Source of the DNA: Bacillota bacterium
GTDB lineage: Bacteria; Bacillota; Clostridia; Christensenellales; Aristaeellaceae
NCBI GenBank assembly: GCA_023411375.1
Contig: JAEYOW010000028.1
Coordinates: forward strand, 1 to 60,302
Direction: 5' to 3'
Length of the DNA stretch: 60,302 nt
Positions within the stretch are counted from its first letter, which is position 1. Each line of letters opens with the position of its first letter. Below the pieces are notes generated by a model. That model made no database searches. It was not told the origin of the DNA and was given only the letters and a program-made list of their open reading frames with translations. The translations under genes and the position numbers were made by a program. Shown here piece by piece: positions 8,326-16,235 of this stretch.

Positions 8326-8332
8326 TTATAAT
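8304..8332 (+). promoter_or_regulatory. Sigma-A promoter of the cation efflux gene
   Basis: TTGTGA (8304-8309), a 17 bp spacer and a perfect TATAAT (8327-8332) lie about 50 nt before the ATG at 8381. The -35 box is in the loop of the upstream terminator and the spacer is its right arm. Confidence 0.65.
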
Positions 8333-8380
8333 GGTCGGACGTCCCCGCCGAAAATCACCCTTACAAAGGAGGCGGCCTGA

Positions 8381-9544
8381 ATGACCGCGTGGTTAATCCG
8401 CAAATTTATATCAAACGCTGAAAGCGCCCAGGAACCCGAGGTACGCGCCGCCTATGGAACGCTTGGCTCCTGCACGGGTGTTGTGATCAACCTGCTGCTG
8501 GCCGCGGCGAAGTTTTTCATGGGGTTGATAAGCGGCTCGCTCGCCATCATGGCGGACGCGGCAAACAACCTCTCCGATGCTGCGGGCAGCATTGTGACGC
8601 TTATCAGCGTTCGCGTGGCGAAAAAGCCCGTGGACCACGAGCATCCCTTCGGACATGGCCGCATGGAGTATATCGGTTCCCTCGCCGTGGGCGCGCTGAT
8701 TGTGGTGATGGGCGTGGGCTTGCTTCGCGACGGCGTCACCTCCATCTTTAACCCCGAGCCCCTCACGCTTTCCTGGATTGTGATTGCGATTCTTCTGCTG
8801 TCGGTTTTGGCGAAGCTGTGGCTGTTTTTCTTCTACCGCAGGCTGGGCAGAAAAATCAACAACAGCACCCTGCTCGCCGCCTCCAAGGACAGCATCAGCG
8901 ACGTGCTGGCGACCAGCGCCGTGCTGCTGAGCCTCGTGCTCAACCTGGCCTTTGGCTGGAAGATCGACGGCTATATCGGCGTGCTGGTTGCGCTGGTAGT
9001 GCTAAAGGCAGGTATCGACGTGTGCCGGGATACGGTCGACAGCCTGCTGGGCGGAAAGCCCGATCCGGAAAAAATTCAGCAAATCCGCGAGCTGCTGATG
9101 GGCTACGAAGGCATACTCGGCTTACACGACCTGGTTTTGCATGATTACGGCCCCGGCCGGTGCATCGCCTCGGTTCACGCGGAGGTGAGCGCGAACAGCG
9201 ATATCGTCGCCATCCACGAGGTTATCGATAACGCGGAGCGTGAGATCGGCCAAAAGATGCACATGGCGATTTGCATCCATATGGACCCAATCGTGACCAA
9301 TGATGAAAACGTCAACCGCGTGCACAGGAAGATGACTGAATACCTTCACAACGCCGATCCCTGCCTCTCGCTTCATGATTTTCGGATGGTGCCGGGGCAG
9401 GATCACATCAATCTGATTTTTGACTGCGTTTTGCCCGCGGGATACAAGGGGCGGGAGGAGCTGCTTCAGGGGCTGAGCGCTTATGCGCTGTCCCTTGACC
9501 CGCGCTACCGGCTTGTGGTGCAGTTTGACACGGACTTTACCTAA
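8381..9544 (+). CDS. Cation diffusion facilitator family transporter
   Basis: A proton-coupled efflux transporter for divalent metal ions such as zinc, manganese or iron. The 387-residue protein has six membrane segments in its first 210 residues. The metal-site motifs are ADAANNLSD in helix 2 and SKDSISD in helix 5, with the conserved HPFGHGRMEYIG loop between helices 2 and 3. The C-terminal cytoplasmic domain, about 180 residues, is longer than the usual 90 and probably contains two ferredoxin-like modules. The ATG at 8381 has AAAGGAGGC at good distance. Metal specificity cannot be assigned from the sequence. Confidence 0.92.
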   Translation: MTAWLIRKFISNAESAQEPEVRAAYGTLGSCTGVVINLLLAAAKFFMGLISGSLAIMADAANNLSDAAGSIVTLISVRVAKKPVDHEHPFGHGRMEYIGSLAVGALIVVMGVGLLRDGVTSIFNPEPLTLSWIVIAILLLSVLAKLWLFFFYRRLGRKINNSTLLAASKDSISDVLATSAVLLSLVLNLAFGWKIDGYIGVLVALVVLKAGIDVCRDTVDSLLGGKPDPEKIQQIRELLMGYEGILGLHDLVLHDYGPGRCIASVHAEVSANSDIVAIHEVIDNAEREIGQKMHMAICIHMDPIVTNDENVNRVHRKMTEYLHNADPCLSLHDFRMVPGQDHINLIFDCVLPAGYKGREELLQGLSAYALSLDPRYRLVVQFDTDFT

Positions 9545-9656
9545 GGCGGGCAAACCTCCACTCCGCTTTGCAAAAAGCAGCTCATTTCGACCTTCTGCAA
9601 CAAAAAACGCCCTTCGCTCGTTACTATGGAGGAATCAGCGAAGGAGGAATCCCCCT

Positions 9657-10535
9657 ATGAATCATTCAAAATTTCGCAGGTGTTTGGCGGCGGCGCTCGC
9701 CTTGCTCCTGCTGACAGGCCTGTTTGGCGCGGCCGTGGCGGAAGCGGATGAAAGCACCTTTAATTTGCTGCTGATCGGCGTTGACGCCTATAATCCCGAC
9801 GACGCGGGTCGAAGCGATTCCGTTATTTTGGCGCAGGTCACGCCCACGACGGGCGATATCAAGCTCGTTTCCTTTTTGCGCGACCTGTACGTAAAAATCC
9901 CGGGGCATGGCAAAACGCGCCTGAACGCCGCGTATTTTTACGGCGGAGCCGATCTGCTCAAGCAGACGCTTGAAAACAACTTCGGCGTGCGCATCGACCG
10001 CACTCTGGCCGTCAACTTTTCCCTGATGGCCGACCTGGTGGACCAGGTCGGCGGCGTGGACGTGGAGGTTACGGATGCGGAGCGCAGGCAGCTCAACGCC
10101 ATTCTGAAGTTCTACAACAAGAAGAACGGGATGGGCGAAACGGACGGGCTGCTGATGGAATCCGGCACGCAGCATTTAACGGGCAAGCAGGCGCTCAGCT
10201 TCAGCCGGATTCGGAAGATCGACAGCGATTTTCAGCGTACAAGCCGTCAGCATCTGGTTTTGCTGGGCATCGTCAAACAGCTGACGCAGATGGATTTTGT
10301 GTCGCTGGCAAAGCTTGCGGCAACCAACATGACCCGCGTGAAAACGGATATCCAGCTGGAGGATGTAAACGCCCTGCTCCCGCTTTTGATGAACGCGGGG
10401 AACCTCCGCATGCGCAGCACGCACGTGCCTTTCGAGGGCGCCTACAGCGACGAGACCATCAACGGCATGATGGTGCTGGTACCAAATCTGGACCGGAACA
10501 AAAAGCAGATACGCGATTTTCTCGCAGCCGAATAA
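9657..10535 (+). CDS. LCP family protein (LytR-CpsA-Psr)
   Basis: LCP enzymes attach teichoic acids or other glycopolymers from undecaprenyl carriers to peptidoglycan outside the cell. The 292-residue protein starts at the ATG at 9657 (AAGGAGGA upstream), with a basic, hydrophobic N-terminus that acts as a signal peptide or anchor. Family motifs are present: NLLLIGVDA, GRSDSVILA, FLRDLYVKIPG, LDQVGGVDVEV-like DQVGGVDVEV, and the arginine-rich SFSRIRKIDSDFQRTSRQ. It is near the minimal LCP length with no extra C-terminal domain. It is monocistronic, with a terminator at 10552-10582. Confidence 0.93.
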   Translation: MNHSKFRRCLAAALALLLLTGLFGAAVAEADESTFNLLLIGVDAYNPDDAGRSDSVILAQVTPTTGDIKLVSFLRDLYVKIPGHGKTRLNAAYFYGGADLLKQTLENNFGVRIDRTLAVNFSLMADLVDQVGGVDVEVTDAERRQLNAILKFYNKKNGMGETDGLLMESGTQHLTGKQALSFSRIRKIDSDFQRTSRQHLVLLGIVKQLTQMDFVSLAKLAATNMTRVKTDIQLEDVNALLPLLMNAGNLRMRSTHVPFEGAYSDETINGMMVLVPNLDRNKKQIRDFLAAE

Positions 10536-10551
10536 CCGCGGCATAGCATAG

Positions 10552-10582
10552 CGGCGAGGCCCTGTGGGCTCCGTCGTTTTTT
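10552..10582 (+). terminator. Rho-independent terminator after the LCP gene
   Basis: An 11 bp imperfect stem (10552-10562 with 10566-10576, containing two G-T pairs and one mismatch) is followed directly by TTTTTT (10577-10582). Confidence 0.75.
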
Positions 10583-10665
10583 GATTGCGTACGGGTGACC
10601 GCTTGACACCGGGGTGGATTTAGTGATACAACCAGATAAGTTTACAAATGAAGGGATAACGTGAG

Positions 10666-11535
10666 ATGAAGAAAAAGCAGACGGCGGCGGCCCTTTACGC
10701 CCTGCTGGCCGCAGCGCTCTACGCGGTGAGCGCCCCCGTTTCCAAACTGTTGCTATCCGCCATAACGCCGCGCATGTTGGCCTCGCTTCTCTATTTGGGA
10801 GCGGGCTTCGGCCTTTTGCCGCTTGGCGTGTACCGCAGGCTGTCGGGCAAAAGAACGGAGGAGCCCCGGCTATCAGGAAACGATCTGCCCTACATCGCCG
10901 GGATGATTGCGCTGGATATCGCTGCGCCCATTCTGCTGATGCTTGGACTGACGATGACAACGGCGGCAAATGCCGCGCTGCTGAATAACTTTGAAATTGT
11001 GGCGACAAGCCTGATCGCGCTGTGTTTTTTTCGGGAAACCATATCCAAAAGGCTATGGCTGGCGATTGTGCTGGTGAGTACCGCCAGCGTGGTTCTGACC
11101 GTGGAGGGCGGAGGCGTTCTTTCTTTTTCACGCGGGTCGCTGCTGGTGCTGCTGGCCTGCGTATGCTGGGGGCTGGAAAACAACTGCACGCGCGCGCTCT
11201 CCAGCAAGAGCCCGACTGAAATCGTCATTCTGAAGGGAATTGGCTCCGGCGCGGGGGCGCTTGTCATCGCCCTGGCCGCCGGGGAACGCATGCCTGCGCT
11301 CCCCTACGCGCTGTCGGCCCTGCTGCTGGGATTTATCGCCTATGGGCTGAGCATCTTTTTCTATATTCGCGCGCAACGCGACCTGGGCGCGGCAAAAACC
11401 AGCGTATTTTACGCGGTCGCGCCGTTTATTTCCGCAGGCCTTTCGCTGATTATCTTTTGGGAAGCCCCTTCGCTGCGGTTTTGCATAGCTATGGCTATCA
11501 TGCTTGCCGGAGCCTATTTTTCAGCGACGGCGTAA
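10666..11535 (+). CDS. EamA/DMT family transporter
   Basis: A ten-helix membrane carrier of the drug/metabolite superfamily, made of two EamA repeats of about 140 residues. The 289-residue protein begins with a short basic tail and a helix (AAALYAVSAPVSKLLL), and both halves show the family pattern of small residues in helices, for example LGLTMTTAANAALLNNFEI and YIRAQRDLGAAKTSVFYAVAPF. The second half is also the best known part of the family signature. Substrates of this family range from amino acids to sugars and drugs; none can be chosen here. A TTGACA at 10603-10608 marks a possible promoter with a weak -10 box. Confidence 0.9.
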   Translation: MKKKQTAAALYALLAAALYAVSAPVSKLLLSAITPRMLASLLYLGAGFGLLPLGVYRRLSGKRTEEPRLSGNDLPYIAGMIALDIAAPILLMLGLTMTTAANAALLNNFEIVATSLIALCFFRETISKRLWLAIVLVSTASVVLTVEGGGVLSFSRGSLLVLLACVCWGLENNCTRALSSKSPTEIVILKGIGSGAGALVIALAAGERMPALPYALSALLLGFIAYGLSIFFYIRAQRDLGAAKTSVFYAVAPFISAGLSLIIFWEAPSLRFCIAMAIMLAGAYFSATA

Positions 11536-11559
11536 AGCATGGCGCAAGCGGGTCCTCGC

Positions 11560-11588
11560 TTGACGCTCGCGCCATTGCCCGTTATAAT
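11560..11588 (+). promoter_or_regulatory. Sigma-A promoter of the lrgA-lrgB pair
   Basis: TTGACG (11560-11565), a 17 bp spacer and a perfect TATAAT (11583-11588) lie 35 nt before the TTG start at 11623. Confidence 0.8.
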
Positions 11589-11622
11589 GGGCAGGCATTT
11601 TCGTATATCATGAGGTGGTCGC

Positions 11623-11997
11623 TTGATTTATCTTGGACAGCTTGGCATTATCCTTGGCGTATCGTTTGTGGGCGAGGCGCTTCATGCTCTCATTCCCCTG
11701 CCCGTGCCGGCCAGCGTTTACGGGCTGGCGGTCATGCTGGGCCTGCTGTTAAGCGGCCTGCTGAAACCCGCGCATGTGCGCGCGACAGCCGCGTGGCTGA
11801 TTGGACTGATGCCGCTGATGTTTGTCCCGGCCGCCGCGGGCCTGATGGATTCGTGGAAGCAGCTTACGGCTATCCTGGCTCCTTTTCTGATCATCTGCGC
11901 CGTAAGCACGCTTGTGGTGATGGCTGTGACCGGCCGCGTAACCCAGTGCGTTTTGCGCTGGGAAAGCAGGCGCGGCGGCAGGGAGGGACAAATCTGA
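11623..11997 (+). CDS. lrgA: CidA/LrgA family holin-like membrane protein
   Basis: Small subunit of an LrgAB-type system. The 124-residue protein has four membrane segments and the family features ALIPLPVPASVYGLAVMLG and MFVPAAAGLMDSW. Such pairs were first described as modulators of murein hydrolase activity and, in Bacillus, the related PftAB (YsbAB) pair carries out facilitated pyruvate transport; which applies here is not visible. The start is a TTG with GAGGTGG upstream. The stop is separated from the lrgB ATG by a single base, so the two are coupled. Confidence 0.9.
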   Translation: MIYLGQLGIILGVSFVGEALHALIPLPVPASVYGLAVMLGLLLSGLLKPAHVRATAAWLIGLMPLMFVPAAAGLMDSWKQLTAILAPFLIICAVSTLVVMAVTGRVTQCVLRWESRRGGREGQI

Positions 11998-11998
11998 A

Positions 11999-12691
11999 AT
12001 GCGCTCATTTTTATATGACTCGGTGTTTTTTGGCGCTTTGCTGACCGCTGCCGGTTACCTGGCCGGACTTCTGCTGAAACGCAGGTTCAGGCTGGCCGTC
12101 TTTAATCCCGTCCTGATCGGCGTGCTATGCGTCATCGGCGTGCTTTCGGTCACGGGGGTGGAGTACCAGCGCTATCACGACGGCGCGAAGATCATTTCCT
12201 TTTGGTTAACCCCAGCGACAGTCTGCCTGGCAGTGCCGCTGTATGAGCAGCTCCGCCTGCTGCGCGGACATTGGCGCGCTGTTGCCGCCGGGCTGGCGGC
12301 GGGCGTGCTGACGAGCCTTGTGTGCGTGTGGGGGCTTTCGGCGTTGTTTGGGCTATCGCACGAGGCATATGTGACGCTGCTGCCCAAGTCCATTACCACA
12401 GCCATCGGCATGGGCGTATCCGGCGAGCTGGGCGGCGTGGCGCCGTTGACGGTAGCGGCGATCATCCTGACCGGTATTTTTGGCAGCATCACGGCGGAAT
12501 GGGTTTTCAGGCTATGCCGCATCCGGGAGCCGATTGCGCGCGGGCTGGCCATCGGCGCGTCCTCCCATGCGATCGGCACGGCCAAAGCGATGGAACTGGG
12601 CGAAGCGGAGGGCGCTATGAGCAGCCTTGCGCTCGTGGTCGCGGGGCTGCTGACGGTCGTGGGCGCGTCGGTATTTGCGGAATTTCTTTAA
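11999..12691 (+). CDS. lrgB: LrgB family membrane protein
   Basis: Partner of the LrgA-like protein directly upstream. The 230-residue protein has about six to eight hydrophobic segments and conserved LrgB stretches: LTPATVCLAVPLYEQ, LLPKSITTAIGMGVS, GIFGSITAEW and IGASSHAIGTAKAMELGE. Its length is typical. Function is as for the pair: control of cell-wall hydrolases or transport of a small organic acid such as pyruvate. A hairpin at 12698-12721 follows the stop. Confidence 0.92.
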   Translation: MRSFLYDSVFFGALLTAAGYLAGLLLKRRFRLAVFNPVLIGVLCVIGVLSVTGVEYQRYHDGAKIISFWLTPATVCLAVPLYEQLRLLRGHWRAVAAGLAAGVLTSLVCVWGLSALFGLSHEAYVTLLPKSITTAIGMGVSGELGGVAPLTVAAIILTGIFGSITAEWVFRLCRIREPIARGLAIGASSHAIGTAKAMELGEAEGAMSSLALVVAGLLTVVGASVFAEFL

Positions 12692-12968
12692 GGCGGCCGG
12701 TTTACGCAGTCTGCGAAACCGTTTCTCAGGCAGCGTTCGGTATTGCATGCAATAAACGAAACGCCCGCTCCGCCTTGACACGTAAGATTGTTTGGCGTGA
12801 ACATATGAATGTTGCACGCTTTTTTCGCAAATGACAAAAACCTAGCTACAGAGAATCTGACCACATCTCCGCCGTTGGGTTCACAGGCTGTAAACCGTAA
12901 GGAAACACCAGGCAAAATCCCATTCGCGCCATTCGATTATTTCCTTATTTATTAAGGAAAATTGAAAG

Positions 12969-12980
12969 GAAACCGGTTTC
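12969..12980 (+). promoter_or_regulatory. Palindromic LacI-type operator upstream of operon A
   Basis: GAAACCGGTTTC is a perfect 12 bp palindrome centred on CCGG, of the form bound by LacI/GalR regulators. It lies 11 bp upstream of the -35 box. The regulator encoded at the end of the operon (18793-19797) is the likely binder. Confidence 0.55.
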
Positions 12981-12991
12981 TCGATTCGTAA

Positions 12992-13019
12992 TTGACTTTC
13001 TCATTCGCGCCGGTATACT
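12992..13019 (+). promoter_or_regulatory. Sigma-A promoter of alpha-glucan operon A
   Basis: TTGACT (12992-12997), a 16 bp spacer and TATACT (13014-13019) precede the starch-binding protein gene, with operators on both sides. Confidence 0.7.
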
Positions 13020-13034
13020 GAAAACAAGAAAGCA

Positions 13035-13048
13035 ACCGGTATACCGGT
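13035..13048 (+). promoter_or_regulatory. Palindromic operator downstream of the operon A promoter
   Basis: ACCGGTATACCGGT is a perfect 14 bp palindrome built of two ACCGGT units. It covers roughly +10 to +23 of the expected transcript, a classical position for repression by a LacI-type protein. Confidence 0.55.
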
Positions 13049-13071
13049 GCAAAAAGTGGGAGGAACCGAAT

Positions 13072-14064
13072 ATGAAGAAAATTCTTGCCTTGGCGCTTGC
13101 CCTGATGCTGACGGCCCTGCTGCCTGCCTGCCTGGCTGAGGAAACGGACGCGAAAACCCTTGTGTATGCCAACGTGCCCGATGGTTGGGCCTACCCATGC
13201 GTATGGGCGTGGGATGACAGCGGCGCGACCGCTTTTGCCGCCTGGCCCGGAGAGCAGATGGAGCCCGATCCCGCCAATGAGGGCTGGTATTACCTCTACC
13301 TGCCCGCCGGTATGGATTGCGTGATCATCAACGCCAACGATGGCGGCGTTCAGACGGGCGACTGCCGTATTGACAAGAAAAACGCGTGGCTGACCATCGC
13401 GGAGGACGCCACGGCAGCGGTTTCTTTCGAGGCGCTCACACAGGGGGACGCACCCGCCTATACCGAATATTTTACCGTATACGCAAAGGTTGACGAAAGC
13501 TGGGAGAATCCTTGCGTATGGGCGTGGCAGGACCCCGAGGGGACCAACGCCTTCGCCGCCTGGCCCGGCCGCTCCATGAAGCAGAATGCCAACGGCTGGG
13601 CGTCGGCGCGTATCCCTGCCTGGTGCAACAGCATTATCCTCAATGGCAACGGCGGCGCCGTGCAGACGGAGGATATCAAGGACCTGGACCCCGCCGACCT
13701 GTGGCTCACCGTTATGGCGGACGCAAGCTTTGAACTTACTTACGACGACCCCACCGCGCCCAAGGCGGAAGACGTCACCGTATATGCCAAGGTACCCGGG
13801 GACTGGGCGGAGCCATGCCTGTGGGCCTGGAGCCATCCTGACGGCGCCAATGCCTTCACAGCCTGGCCCGGCGAAAAACTGGCGGCTGGCGAAGGCGGCT
13901 GGTATACCCTCCAAGTCGGCGGCTGGATCAATTCCATTATCCTCAACGCCAACGGCGGCAGCGTTCAGACCACGGATATCCGCGTCGAGGAGGGCAAGGA
14001 CCTTTACCTGGTCGTAACCGGGCCCGAAAGCTTTGAGCTGTCTTACGAAAAGCCCGCGGAATAA
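13072..14064 (+). CDS. Secreted protein with three tandem CBM26-like starch-binding modules
   Basis: A 330-residue exported protein that consists of a signal peptide (residues 1-22) and three repeats of about 95 residues, beginning near residues 29, 133 and 234. Each repeat has the same order: a VYA(K/N)V strand, a tryptophan after about six residues, CVWAW or CLWAW, a FAAWPG or FTAWPG block, a NSIILN/CVIINA strand, and VQTxD(I/C). This is the pattern of family 26 carbohydrate-binding modules, which bind starch and malto-oligosaccharides. No catalytic domain is present. A cysteine at residue 20 (LLPAC) could make it a lipoprotein although the lipobox is not ideal. As the first gene of operon A it probably holds starch fragments at the cell surface for the ABC importer. 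A perfect 13 bp hairpin follows. Confidence 0.82.
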   Translation: MKKILALALALMLTALLPACLAEETDAKTLVYANVPDGWAYPCVWAWDDSGATAFAAWPGEQMEPDPANEGWYYLYLPAGMDCVIINANDGGVQTGDCRIDKKNAWLTIAEDATAAVSFEALTQGDAPAYTEYFTVYAKVDESWENPCVWAWQDPEGTNAFAAWPGRSMKQNANGWASARIPAWCNSIILNGNGGAVQTEDIKDLDPADLWLTVMADASFELTYDDPTAPKAEDVTVYAKVPGDWAEPCLWAWSHPDGANAFTAWPGEKLAAGEGGWYTLQVGGWINSIILNANGGSVQTTDIRVEEGKDLYLVVTGPESFELSYEKPAE

Positions 14065-14076
14065 CCGAATCCCCGA

Positions 14077-14107
14077 GGACGCTGGGGGCTACGCGCCCCC
14101 AGCGTCC
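14077..14107 (+). terminator. Intercistronic hairpin after the starch-binding protein gene
   Basis: GGACGCTGGGGGC (14077-14089) is the exact complement of 14095-14107 with a 5-base loop. There is no U run, so it probably works as a partial terminator or protects the upstream message, allowing more of the first protein than of the transporter. Confidence 0.55.
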
Positions 14108-14121
14108 CCGGCCTTGAGAGG

Positions 14122-15342
14122 ATGATTGGCAACATGCGCAGATTTTTTTCGGTTTTGCTGATTTTAGCGGCGCTACTGTCGCTGAGCGGCTGCGGCGCCG
14201 GGCGGGATAAGGCGGAGGGGTCCGCGACCATCACCATCTGGCATGATAAGGAGGAGCCTGTCGTCCAGGTGCTTCAGGCGGCGCTGACAAAGCTGGAGCC
14301 GGACCTTCACGTTGTCTTTGAAAAGAAAAGCAGCCTTACGGAATCATTAAAGCTGGTGGGAAACGACCCAAAGGCCGCGCCGGATATGTATTTGTTCGCG
14401 CATGATAAAATGGGCGTATACGCTGAGATGGGGATTTTAACGCCGGTCACCGATTTAATCGGCGAGGACGCGTTTGCGGATTACCTGCCGCTGACGGTTA
14501 AGGCCGCATCCTACAAGGGCGTTCAGTATCAGCTGCCCCTGTACTTTGAAACGCTGCTTTTTATGTACAACCGCAAGTACATGAGCAAAGAGGAAATACC
14601 CGAAACGACGGAGGCGCTGTACGACTACATGGAGCGCAAAACCAAATACGGGCATTACGGCTTTGTGGAGCAGCATTCAACGCCCTATTACGCAGCGGGC
14701 TGGATTCACGCCTTCGGCAGCGCGCTGATTGACGGGGACGGAGCGCCGCTTCTAAACGCGCAGGCGACCAAAGACGCGCTCTCCTATCACCTGAAGTTTG
14801 TCCGACTGATGCCGGGCGAAACGGAATACGCGACCGTAAACACCCTGTTTACCGAAGGAAAGGCGCATGCGACCATCGCCGGCCCATGGTTTGTCCCCAC
14901 CGTGCGAAACGCCGGAATCGACGTGGGGATCGCGCCCATGCCGGTGGTTGATCAGACAGGCCTCCCACTGGCCCCTTACTCCGGCGTTCAGGGCGTTCAC
15001 GTACTGAGGGTTGCCGCGGAGCGAAAGCCGGACGCTGTTAAAAAGGTGCTTGAGGCGCTCATGGACCCGCAGGTAAGCGTTGACCTGGCGCTGGTTTCCG
15101 GCTGCGCGCCCGCGCAGGCATCATGCTATGAGAGTGGGGAAATCAAAACAAACGAACTTGTGATGGCCATGCGCCAAACCGCAGAATCCGCCGTGCCCAT
15201 GCCCAGCCTTCCGGAAATGGACGTAATGTGGACTGTGGCCGGCAACCTGCTTACCAACGTCAACATGAGCGGCCAGGATGTGGATACGGCGGCTGAGGAA
15301 GCGCAGAAGAAAGCGATTGAGCTGATTGAGGCGATGAAATGA
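14122..15342 (+). CDS. Maltodextrin-type ABC transporter, substrate-binding lipoprotein
   Basis: A family 1 (MalE-like) sugar-binding protein. The 406-residue protein has a lipobox LSGC (cysteine at about residue 25), so it is a membrane-anchored lipoprotein. The mature part begins ATITIWHDKEEPVV and contains the family features of MalE homologues, including PDMYLFAHDKMG, LPLYFETLLFMYN, and IAGPWFVP. It is clearly paralogous to the protein at 37973-39169. The ATG at 14122 directly follows GAGAGG; the ATG at 14134 is a plausible alternative with better spacing. The stop overlaps the permease start by 4 bp. Confidence 0.92.
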   Translation: MIGNMRRFFSVLLILAALLSLSGCGAGRDKAEGSATITIWHDKEEPVVQVLQAALTKLEPDLHVVFEKKSSLTESLKLVGNDPKAAPDMYLFAHDKMGVYAEMGILTPVTDLIGEDAFADYLPLTVKAASYKGVQYQLPLYFETLLFMYNRKYMSKEEIPETTEALYDYMERKTKYGHYGFVEQHSTPYYAAGWIHAFGSALIDGDGAPLLNAQATKDALSYHLKFVRLMPGETEYATVNTLFTEGKAHATIAGPWFVPTVRNAGIDVGIAPMPVVDQTGLPLAPYSGVQGVHVLRVAAERKPDAVKKVLEALMDPQVSVDLALVSGCAPAQASCYESGEIKTNELVMAMRQTAESAVPMPSLPEMDVMWTVAGNLLTNVNMSGQDVDTAAEEAQKKAIELIEAMK

Positions 15343-16235
15343 GCATGCACAGGCAGAAGAAGCGCACGCTGCGGGCGTATCTGGTATCCACCCCTTGCCT
15401 GCTGCTGATCGGGCTGATCGTGGTATTCCCCATCCTTTATACAGGCTATATCTCTTTTACCAACATGAATACCTACCACTGGTTTCAATTTGATTTTATT
15501 GGCTTGAAGAATTACGGGCGCGCGCTTTTTATGTTTGATTCAGGCTTTCTACAGGCGCTTCTTAACACGGTGCTCTGGACCGCCGTCAATATGGCGTTGC
15601 AGCTAGCGATTGCCTTTGTGATCGCCAATTTTCTTAATATAAGGTGGCTGCGGCTGCGCAGGTTTTATAAAACCGTACTGATGTTTCCATGGGCAATGCC
15701 CGGGTATGTAAGCATCCTTTTATGGAAAACAGGCATGTTCAACAGCCAGTTTGGTCTGCTCAATCAATGGCTGGAGCACTTGGGAATGGCTACGGTACGG
15801 TGGCTGAGCAATGACGTGAGCGCGTTTTTATGCTGTACGGCCGTCAACCTGTGGCTTGCGCTGCCCTTTATGATCATGATCATGGACGGGGGCTTGCAGA
15901 GCATCGACCGCAGCTACTACGAAAGCGCGGTGCTGGACGGCGCGGGCCCTGTCCGGCAGGCGGTAGCCATCACGCTGCCGTGCCTGAAGCCCATCATCGG
16001 ACCCGCGGTTGTCATTACCGTATTTACCACGTTCAAGCAGTTTGACGTGATCTACCTGCTCACCCAGCAGGTGGGCGCGCAGACGGGCGCACGTATCCAC
16101 ACCATTATTACCTACACCTATGAAAACGCCTTTATCACCAATAACTACGGCTATTCCTCGGCCATCAGCATCCTGATCTTTCTGATGCTGATCCTGTTTG
16201 CGCAGGCGACGCGCGTAAGGGGGACAAAGGTATGA
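15339..16235 (+). CDS. Maltodextrin-type ABC transporter permease (MalF-like)
   Basis: First membrane subunit of the importer of operon A. The 298-residue protein has six membrane segments and lacks the long extra domain of proteobacterial MalF. Conserved parts are SFTNMNTYHW near the start, FPWAMPGYVSILLWK, and the EAA loop with DGAGPVRQAVAITLPCLKP. The gene starts inside the stop of the binding-protein gene (ATGA overlap) and ends in a 4 bp overlap with the second permease gene. It is paralogous to 36861-37847. Confidence 0.94.
   Translation: MSMHRQKKRTLRAYLVSTPCLLLIGLIVVFPILYTGYISFTNMNTYHWFQFDFIGLKNYGRALFMFDSGFLQALLNTVLWTAVNMALQLAIAFVIANFLNIRWLRLRRFYKTVLMFPWAMPGYVSILLWKTGMFNSQFGLLNQWLEHLGMATVRWLSNDVSAFLCCTAVNLWLALPFMIMIMDGGLQSIDRSYYESAVLDGAGPVRQAVAITLPCLKPIIGPAVVITVFTTFKQFDVIYLLTQQVGAQTGARIHTIITYTYENAFITNNYGYSSAISILIFLMLILFAQATRVRGTKV

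Larger units (their letters stand above)
12692..13071 (+). other. 380-base intergenic control region before the alpha-glucan operon A
   Basis: No gene is seen here. It holds a hairpin just after lrgB (CGGTTT at 12698-12703 pairing with AAACCG at 12716-12721, inner stem CGCA/TGCG) that may end that operon, a TTCCTTA/TAAGGAA hairpin near 12941-12959, and the operators and promoter listed separately. Confidence 0.6.

Noticed and set aside
13072..14064. Three repeats as a genuine extracellular amylase
   Set aside because: No GH13 catalytic region is present; the protein ends after the third binding module.
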